Shown: positions 54,807 through 61,900 of the stretch, in pieces
Position numbering within the stretch: position 1 is the first letter of the stretch
How the letters are laid out: the number at the start of each line of letters is the position of its first letter
Assembly (NCBI RefSeq): GCF_000236785.1
Contig: NZ_AGUF01000057.1
Location: 1 to 64,000 of the forward strand
Direction of reading: 5' to 3'
Length of the DNA: 64,000 nucleotides
From: Achromobacter arsenitoxydans SY8
GTDB lineage: Bacteria; Pseudomonadota; Gammaproteobacteria; Burkholderiales; Burkholderiaceae_B
The notes under the pieces: generated by a model
Seen by the model: the letters and a program-made list of their open reading frames with translations, nothing else
Database searches by the model: none
Told to the model about the DNA's origin: nothing
Translations under genes and position numbers: made by a program

Positions 54807-54950
54807 CCTTGGGCAGCCGCCGCACTTATGAATAAGACGCGGCACCTGTAGCTACATCCACAGCAAGTTTGTAAGCGCTGGCTCATCGCATGGCCGCGAG
54901 AGCTGGCGAATGCCATTTTCTCTAGGGCATCGCGCCGCATCCTTTCTGCC

Positions 54951-55169
54951 CTAAGCATCACAGAGATGTTGCCAGACCTTATTCCCTTCCAACACTTGAC
55001 GCCGGACAGACGCCGGCGTCGCATCGACCTGCCCGGCGGAATCGAAATAGACCGGGCGTGCGTGGTCGCAATACTCAACGCCGACCCGTTCCCGGGCCGC
55101 GCACCCAATCCCGCTCAAGCTCAGCAGCAACAGCGTCATCGCCCATACGGGCCGTTTCCAATTGCACAT
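54951..55169 (-). CDS. Rz1-like outer membrane spanin lipoprotein
   Basis: A 72-aa lipoprotein with signal MCNWKRPVWAMTLLLLSLSG and lipobox SGIGC. Its start lies inside the Rz gene in another frame and it extends past the Rz end, the overlapping layout classic for Rz/Rz1. Together the two subunits link inner and outer membranes and fuse them in the last step of lysis. The mature part is about 45 residues with two further cysteines. Confidence 0.82.
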   Translation of the reverse strand: MCNWKRPVWAMTLLLLSLSGIGCAARERVGVEYCDHARPVYFDSAGQVDATPASVRRQVLEGNKVWQHLCDA

Positions 55170-55341
55170 CACGCGCCTCCTTACGAGCCTGCGCGGCCTG
55201 TTCATTGACTTCAGCAGCGCGCCGTTGACGCTCCGCCCCCTTGCCAGCGCTGCGTCCCCGCAGATATGCCCCGAGGGCCAGCGCCAGGGCGGCGCCAAGC
55301 GCCACCAGATATCCCTTGAATCGCTCAAGCTGCGCCAGCAT
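55075..55341 (-). CDS. Rz-like inner membrane spanin
   Basis: An 88-aa protein with one N-terminal membrane helix (about 9-28, GYLVALGAALALALGAYLRG) and a charged helical periplasmic part (KGAERQRRAAEVNEQAAQARKEA, given by its EVNEQAAQARKEA core), as in inner-membrane spanins. It overlaps the end of the lysozyme-like gene by 17 bases, and the Rz1-like gene starts inside it. Confidence 0.82.
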   Translation of the reverse strand: MLAQLERFKGYLVALGAALALALGAYLRGRSAGKGAERQRRAAEVNEQAAQARKEARDVQLETARMGDDAVAAELERDWVRGPGTGRR

Positions 55342-55867
55342 GGCCGACCTCCTTCATCGCGGCGGCGTAATTCACCGCCCATTTAGCGCGAAGATCTGCG
55401 CGCTCGTCCGGCGTGCCGCGGGCGTACGCACCAGGCCGCCACGTGCGGATGTAAAGCGCCCAGGCGCCTTCCTCGTCGCCCCGGACAGGCAAGGGACGCG
55501 GATCGGACCAGAGCAGCAAGCGAGCGAGGCCACCCGCAAGCACATCGTCAAACTCGATAGCGTCCCAGATCGCGGCGTCATCGGCTGGTACACCTCGTGC
55601 GCGATAGAGCCGCGCGGCGAGGTCGCGCGTGGCGGGGTGAACACGCACCCCATGAACCAAGCCGCCCCCCTGCTCGCCTTGCCAGAAGCTCTTCGCCGGC
55701 CCGATGGGTCGCGGCGGCTTGCCGACGAGTTGCCGGCGGTGCAGAAATAGGCTTTCCTGCAGGCCGGTCGTCAGCAACTGGATCCGCCCCGCTGCGCTGT
55801 CCATCTTGGCCGGCAGCAGCGCCAGCGCCGGGCTGATCGCAGTCTGAATAATCGTCTTCAGATCCAC
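55325..55867 (-). CDS. Lysozyme-like phage lysis protein
   Basis: A 180-aa protein with a GTG start preceded by GGGAGGG. The start lies 3 bases past the holin stop, so translation is coupled. The segment TTGLQESLFLHRRQ (Glu38) resembles the catalytic-glutamate region of lysozyme-like transglycosylases. It continues with GPAKSFWQGEQGGG, a pattern seen in phage proteins of lysis cassettes. No signal peptide is present, so it would need the holin for release. Position between holin and spanins supports an endolysin role; the enzyme class is not certain. Confidence 0.75.
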   Translation of the reverse strand: MDLKTIIQTAISPALALLPAKMDSAAGRIQLLTTGLQESLFLHRRQLVGKPPRPIGPAKSFWQGEQGGGLVHGVRVHPATRDLAARLYRARGVPADDAAIWDAIEFDDVLAGGLARLLLWSDPRPLPVRGDEEGAWALYIRTWRPGAYARGTPDERADLRAKWAVNYAAAMKEVGHAGAA

Positions 55868-55869
55868 GA

Positions 55870-56340
55870 TCAGCCCTCCCCGCCAGGCCGCCGCCACGGC
55901 AAACGCGCCAGTATCTCGTCCAACCACGGCAGCACGCCCTGGTCGCGCATGCGCGCCATCCACCGCATGTACGCGCCCAAGACCCACCAGGCCGGCAGGC
56001 CCGCCAACAACATGCTGGGGCCGAGTACGTAGAACTTCGCCAGCAATGCGTCGTCGCTTCCAGCGCCGTGCTGTGCAAGCCAGGTCATGGCCTCCATCAG
56101 GCTGGGCTTCCAGGCAATGACGGCCGCAGCCACGCCAGGGCCGAAGAGCAACGAACACGACACCGTCGAAACGATCCGCACCGTGAACTCCCTCGCCGTG
56201 CGCGGCGGCATGATCAGCAGCCCGAGGATAGCCGCGATTGCGGCCGGCACCCCGTATGCCATCGCGACCTTCAAGGCCGCGAGCCCTCCCAGTCCCGTAG
56301 AACTCGGTTCCATTGAAATGCTCCTGTGATGGGTCTGCAT
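55870..56340 (-). CDS. Holin, with two candidate starts
   Basis: A small membrane protein with three predicted helices (from the inner start, about 15-36, 47-68 and 93-112), followed by a charged tail. This fits a class I-like holin that opens the inner membrane at lysis time. Two ATGs both have good ribosome binding sites: 56340 (GGGAGG) gives 156 aa, and 56313 (AGGAG) gives 147 aa. The longer form adds MQTHHRSIS, with extra positive charge at the N-terminus, as in holin/antiholin pairs. It precedes the lysozyme-like gene. Confidence 0.85.
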   Translation of the reverse strand: MQTHHRSISMEPSSTGLGGLAALKVAMAYGVPAAIAAILGLLIMPPRTAREFTVRIVSTVSCSLLFGPGVAAAVIAWKPSLMEAMTWLAQHGAGSDDALLAKFYVLGPSMLLAGLPAWWVLGAYMRWMARMRDQGVLPWLDEILARLPWRRPGGEG

Positions 56341-56360
56341 TGCTGCCTCCCGAATGGACG

Positions 56361-56383
56361 AAAAAAAGCCCGCCGAGGCGGGC
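56361..56383 (-). terminator. Rho-independent terminator before the holin gene
   Basis: On the minus strand a 6-7 bp GC stem (GCCCGC/GCGGGC, loop CTCG) is followed by seven T residues. It lies after the tail assembly gene and only 21 bases before the holin ATG, so it separates tail from lysis transcription unless read through. Confidence 0.9.
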
Positions 56384-56408
56384 AAATGAATGCTGATTAA
56401 GATCGCCG

Positions 56409-56867
56409 CTATGCCTTGATGCTTCCAGCTAGGATGAACAGCGCGTCGATCTTCGCAGCCGACAATCCCAACATGCCCGCAATCGCCGCCAGCATTTCGC
56501 TGTCGCGGCGGAACTCCTGCAGGTCGTCCCAGGCCCGGCGATACCACGCTGGCGTGTCGGGCTGGGCCAGCAACGCCTCCGCGGCTTCAAACAATGTGCC
56601 GTCGCCGTGGGCGGTGCGATGCATGGCCTCGCGGCCCTGGAACCGGGAGACGACTTGCGGCACGTCGGGAGGCGGTGCGGCGTCAGGGTCGTGCGCGCCG
56701 TAGACCGCCATGACCGCCGCCACCTGCTCGGACGTCATGGGGTTGGGGTTTAGGTCGGTCGGCTCGGTAGCGAACATGAATTCACCCTGGCCGTTCCAAG
56801 TAAACGGTAGCCCCACCAGTCCTGCGGCGACGAGTTCCGAACTAAAGCTGGGACCGATACTTTTCAT
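56409..56867 (-). CDS. Phage tail fibre-associated protein
   Basis: A 152-aa protein following the tail fibre gene with a 4-base overlap. The first half has Trp/Asn-rich segments (VGLPFTWNGQGEFMF, EPTDLNPNPMTSEQVAAVMAVYG); the second is helical (EFRRDSEMLAAIAGMLGLS). It sits where tail fibre assembly chaperones are usually encoded, but sequence likeness is not strong enough to assign that role. A terminator follows. Confidence 0.7.
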   Translation of the reverse strand: MKSIGPSFSSELVAAGLVGLPFTWNGQGEFMFATEPTDLNPNPMTSEQVAAVMAVYGAHDPDAAPPPDVPQVVSRFQGREAMHRTAHGDGTLFEAAEALLAQPDTPAWYRRAWDDLQEFRRDSEMLAAIAGMLGLSAAKIDALFILAGSIKA

Positions 56868-58096
56868 ATGTCACACACCACGGAAAGGTCTTGCTTGAAA
56901 ACGACGGGGATACTTGCGCTACCTACACGGCCGTAGGGTTGGATGTTGATCATGCCGTCCGCCGTCGGGACGTGCCGCCCGCTGATGGCCGTAGCGGTCT
57001 GGTAGCTGGCGTTAGCGGGCAGGGAGTACCCGTACCCGCCGACAATGCCCACCCCGTTCAGTGCGATGACCAAATAGGCCGCTCCGCCTGGGTTAGGTGA
57101 GGGCCACACTACACCTGACAGGTGCAGGCCCACGTCCACGCTCGCCCACACAAGTGCCCGCACCCCAGCGGTCAACGGGACGTAGTTCGTGCTGGCCGTT
57201 TGGGAGTCGCTGGGACCCTCATAACCGATGGTGGTTTTGCGGTTGAACCAGCTTGCAACGCGCAGTTCGGCCGGCGTGAAGACGAACTGCGAAGCTCCGG
57301 TCGTGTAAACCATCCCGATCAGAGTGCGCGTTGCGTCTCCCAGCATGACCTCCACCCCGTCCGAGTGCGTGGTGTGGCCCGTGGTGCTCGCCTCCAGGTA
57401 GACTTTCCCAACCCCATCGTCGCGTGCATACACGTACGCGAATGTGGAGGGCGTCACCGCCGCGCTAGGGAAGGCAACGCCGGCCATGGGAATGCGAAAC
57501 TGCCGACCGCCAATAATGAGCCCGTTGCCGTTGTGCGGCATGAGACGGCACTCCGCGGGACTCACGTACACGAAGCGACATTGCCCATGCGCGGGTTGAG
57601 ACACTTCGTATCTCGAACGAACGGCAACCCACTCCATCGGCCCCTGCGTCACCACGAAGATTGGACCGACGTTGGTGCTCGGGATACTGGCCAATGGGAA
57701 AACCGGCAGGCCCATCCCCTGGGCAGCAAGTTGCGCGTAGTGCTTGGCGGAAAACTCGCCGGTATCTACCGGCTCGCCAAGCTTCGTGGCCCACTGCCGC
57801 GCGAGAGCGGCGCTTCCGCCCGACTCCGCCGCCTTCTGACTGGCGCCTTGCTGCGACGACGCGGCGGCATCTGCCGACGATGCCGCCGCAGCCCGACTTA
57901 GACCCGCGGCGTATGCACTCTGTGCTGCGGCGGTCGCGTCATTGTCGGCAGCCACTGCTGAGGCCGTCACATCCAGCTGTAAGGCATTGGCCTCGTCCGC
58001 GAAGCGCGGCAGCGCCGCCATGAATGCGTCCGCCCGTTCTGCGAAGTTCTCCGGGTCGCTCCGACTGGGCGGAGTCGGCAAGCTTGTGATTGCCAT
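56864..58096 (-). CDS. Phage tail fibre protein
   Basis: A 410-aa protein. The first 100 residues are Ala/Ser-rich and helical (SAYAAGLSRAAAASSADAAA). They are followed by the common tail-fibre collar motif at about 101-126 (QWATKLGEPVDTGEFSAKHYA). The rest is beta-rich with many Gly, Thr and Val residues and probably forms the receptor-binding tip. Its start overlaps the previous stop by 1 base and its end overlaps the next gene by 4 bases. Confidence 0.85.
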   Translation of the reverse strand: MAITSLPTPPSRSDPENFAERADAFMAALPRFADEANALQLDVTASAVAADNDATAAAQSAYAAGLSRAAAASSADAAASSQQGASQKAAESGGSAALARQWATKLGEPVDTGEFSAKHYAQLAAQGMGLPVFPLASIPSTNVGPIFVVTQGPMEWVAVRSRYEVSQPAHGQCRFVYVSPAECRLMPHNGNGLIIGGRQFRIPMAGVAFPSAAVTPSTFAYVYARDDGVGKVYLEASTTGHTTHSDGVEVMLGDATRTLIGMVYTTGASQFVFTPAELRVASWFNRKTTIGYEGPSDSQTASTNYVPLTAGVRALVWASVDVGLHLSGVVWPSPNPGGAAYLVIALNGVGIVGGYGYSLPANASYQTATAISGRHVPTADGMINIQPYGRVGSASIPVVFKQDLSVVCDI

Positions 58097-58986
58097 CAGG
58101 TAAGTCCTTCAATTTCAAGATTGCAGAAGTTCATCATTTCGTACGCCACGTCGATGGAGAAATCCTTGTAGAACCCGTAAATCGTGAGCGGACCGTAGGC
58201 CTCAGCATCCGTACCAATCCAAACGCAAGGAGTGGCGCGAAGCCCAGATAGCAGCCGATAGACAGCGGCAAACCGTGCCGTCTCCAGCCACAGGCGGGTG
58301 GACATTCGCCGCGAAAAGCGCCGCCGGCGGAAGGTTGTGACGCCCGTTTCAGACGTGTCTTTGCGGCTGTAGTCGACAATCCCAACGCTGCCACCGTATT
58401 CCGCGTCACCGATGAAATACGAGGTGCCGCAGATCATGGCGCCGCAAGCGACCTCAGCTCCTGGCGCCAAGATCGACACATCCAGGTGCAAGCTTCCATA
58501 CGCCGGCAGGTCCGTCAGGACAAGCTCTGAAAGCGGAGAAAACGGCTCGAAAAAATACTCGTACCAATTGGTGACTATCGAGCCCTCTAAGGCGCGTTCG
58601 GTCTCGTACAGAATCGGACCGCCCAAGCCGTCCCGGCCAATTACCTTCACCCTCGTGCCGACGAGTTCAAGTAGCGCCAAGCTATTGACCAGCCCAGGGC
58701 GAACAACCACCCGCAGCGGACTATCGCCGACAGTTTGAGTGCTGACCTCGCTGTCATACATTGCCCAGCGGTTGGTCGGACCCGCCAGCGCCCAGTACAA
58801 GGGCGCCGCCCCCGGCGTATTCCCTACGTTCGGGGTCTGCACGCACTCAAAGACTTGCGCCTGATAAACCACCCGCGCCCCAACCGGGTAATCAGTGGTC
58901 GGGACGTAGGCGGGATAGTCATCTTCGGCCACGCTGGACGAGATCAATTGATCTCGTCCTATGGAAACCGGCTTGATTACTTTCAT
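58096..58986 (-). CDS. Phage tail protein with carbohydrate-binding-like segment
   Basis: A 296-aa protein after the tape measure gene (4-base overlap) and before the fibre. Residues about 24-78 (DYPVGARVVYQAQVFECVQT, then YWALAGPTNRWAMYDSE) resemble the aromatic-rich chitin/carbohydrate-binding modules found in phage tail tips. The remainder is beta-rich. It likely forms part of the tail tip. The exact structural role is not assigned. Confidence 0.75.
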   Translation of the reverse strand: MKVIKPVSIGRDQLISSSVAEDDYPAYVPTTDYPVGARVVYQAQVFECVQTPNVGNTPGAAPLYWALAGPTNRWAMYDSEVSTQTVGDSPLRVVVRPGLVNSLALLELVGTRVKVIGRDGLGGPILYETERALEGSIVTNWYEYFFEPFSPLSELVLTDLPAYGSLHLDVSILAPGAEVACGAMICGTSYFIGDAEYGGSVGIVDYSRKDTSETGVTTFRRRRFSRRMSTRLWLETARFAAVYRLLSGLRATPCVWIGTDAEAYGPLTIYGFYKDFSIDVAYEMMNFCNLEIEGLT

Positions 58987-61900
58987 GCGCTCGATACCTC
59001 CACTCGCAAGGGCTCGGCCGCATCGGGCCTGACAATCACGCCATCCGACTCAAGCCGGTCAAGTTGTCGTACGGTCTTGCCAGTATTGCTGGCCGTTGCA
59101 CGCGCTTCAATCCGCAGGTTTTTCACTTCTTCCCGCAAGGCTTTCTGCTCCTCCAGCAATGCACGCATCAGCGCCAACGATTGCTCGTCGCCACCACCCG
59201 CCAGAATTGCGCGGGTCCGCTCGGCGCTGAAAATCCGAGACGGGCCAGTTACTTCCAGCTCCGGGCCGTTCTCACCGACCAGGCGCAAGCCGCCGGCATG
59301 GTCCCCGCCCTTGGCGAAGGCCGCGACCGGCCGACCCGTCAAAGCGTTGACGACTTGCCGCAGGCCGTTGACCGTGGCATCTCGCGCCGCATTGATGGCA
59401 TTCGTCAGAACCTGATCGCCGGACAGCGCGGACTTCTCCAACTCCAACAGCTTGGTGTCAATTTCCGCCAGGAGGTCCAGACTGTCTTGCTGGTAGTCCT
59501 TCGGCGTCACCGAGTCCATTCGACTCGCTACCGCCTCCGCACGCGCCAGCGCCGTAGCGACGAAGGCCTGATACTGCTCATCGGACGAGAACGCGCTTTT
59601 AGCGGCCTCCAGCATGGGCAGCATCAAGCCGTTGAGGTCGTCGGCAAAGCCGGCTAACTCTTCGCCATCTGCCCCCATTGCCTTGGCGTATGCCTTGGCG
59701 TACTCGCCTTGCATATGAGCGAACTGCTCTTCCGGCGAAAGCTGGCTGACCCGGTAGTCTTTCACCGTCTTGCGCAAGCCAACCGCGCCATTCGCCAGGA
59801 GATCAGCAAGCGCCTTCTGGGCTTCGTAGTACCGCAGCGTCTCCGCGCGAAGCTCGCTCAGCTTGTTGACCGACGTTCCGGCATCGAGCGCGAACCGCTG
59901 GAGTGCGTCCGCGTAGGCCGTCTGCTGAGACTTGGCGTTAACCGCCGCCTCAGTAGCTGCCGCTTGCGCACTGGCCGCCGCAGTCACGGACGCCGCGTAC
60001 TCAGCTTGCAACCGCGAGACTTCCTCAAACGACGGCGCCGCCGCGCCCGCGGCTTCCGCAGCGCGCAACGCAGTCACTGCTTCCTCCCACGCTGCCTGAG
60101 CCGCAGGAAGCTGCGCCTGTGCAATGCTCCGCGCCGCGTCCAGCTCCTTCCAGTTGTCCTTCTTATATCCAACCGTCTTCGGCGCGTAGATGTCCCAGTT
60201 CAGCTTTTCAAGCCACGCCTGCGCGTCCGAAGCTCGCTGTTGAGCTGCCGCCAGATTGCTATCCGCCGACTCGCGCGAGGACTTCACACCGTAATAGGCT
60301 CTTTCGGCCGCGTTGCGATCGCTCATCCTTTGCGCGCTCAGCGCGTCGGCTGCGTTCAGTTGCGCACCCGCGGCCATCAAGCCCGCATTGCTCGGCAGGT
60401 CGGTTTTGATACCCTGGATGCCCTTTCTGACCGCCTCGGGGGACATTGGCGACGGATCGAGAATCTGCCGAGCGGCTTCCCGGACAGCCGCGCGCTCATT
60501 GGCAATGCTGTCCAGAATCGACCGCATCCTGTCGCCAAGCTGCTCAAACGCTGCCGTCATGGTGGCAACGAAAACATCCGTGTCCACCTCTTTGAGCGCT
60601 TCAGCCAGGCCAGCGAAGTCAATGACAGTCCCGCCCACGCCGGTGCGCAGGGCCTCCATCTGCTCCACAAGCGCAAGGCTGGCTTCCTGAGCGCCCGTCA
60701 TCGAGTCACTCAATTTCCCGCTGTTGCTGGTGAAATCCAACAGCCCAGATTCGAGATCGAGGAACAGAAGCGAAATCTGCCCCGTCGATTCTCCAACCTG
60801 GGACAGCGAACTCCGTAGCAGGAGCGCCTTCACGGCCGCCCCATCCAGCGCAGGCGCCAGCCCACCGCGGCCTGTAAACGCCTCCAGCATTCTGCCGGCT
60901 GCCTCCTGGCCTCGCCGAGTCGTTGCCTCGATCACGGCGGCAAACTCCGGCGCGATTGCCAACAGGGCAACATACGCGCCGCGGCCGGCATCGGTTGTCA
61001 GGTCCAGGGCTGACACCATGGCGCGCAACTCTTCCATAGTGTTCGGCATCGCAATGTTCAGCCCCTGCAGCGACTCCGCCATAGCCGCCAGGCTCAGCTT
61101 TGCGCGCTCGGCCTCCGAGTAATAGAGCTGGTAATACTGACCCGTGGCCTGGCTCATCGCGTCGATGCCGCCAAACGCCTCGACCAGCTTGGTGGCAACT
61201 GCCGCACCCGACAGCGATACTTCGTACAAGCTCAGATCCAGCAGCTTTAGCCCGCTGTTCGCGGCGCTCAGGTTCTCGCCCAGGCGTTGCAAGGTCGCCG
61301 ATGCGGTCTCGTTCTCCTTCGAAAACTCCGCAATATTCGGGACCAAGGAGCGCACCATGTTCTCGCCGACTGCGGCAATGGCCTCCTCCAACAGTCGTTG
61401 GTTTTCCTCTTCATCCTTCGTCAGCTTGACTCGGATCTGGTCACTGTACGTGTCCAGCGACTCCGCTGACACACCGATGGCGCCGGCCAGGTCCTTGGCG
61501 TTCGTCTTCATCACGTCGAAGGCAGCGCTCAGGTCGTCCAACAGGCCATCATCGAGCGCGCCAACTTGAACGCCGCTTCGGCCGCTACTGAACCATCCTC
61601 CCTTTTGCTTCCAAGGAGTAGACGTGTAGCCAGAAAAGCCCAATGAGCCGAAGTCCCCCACGAACGTGGTGTCGTCGTACTTCTTCGGCCCACGCCCAAA
61701 GGCCCTGTTGAAGACCCCCCCCAGCAGCCCACCTACGGCTGCTCCAAGCGCCGTTCCGAGCCCCGGCACAATTGAGCCGATTGCGGCGCCGGCAGCGGTT
61801 CCCGCGTTCACGGTTCGATTGCCTGAAGACCCCCACGCGCTGTACCCGCCCGAAATCAGCTTCCCTCCCATCAAGCCGATGCCAGCACCCGCCGCGATTC

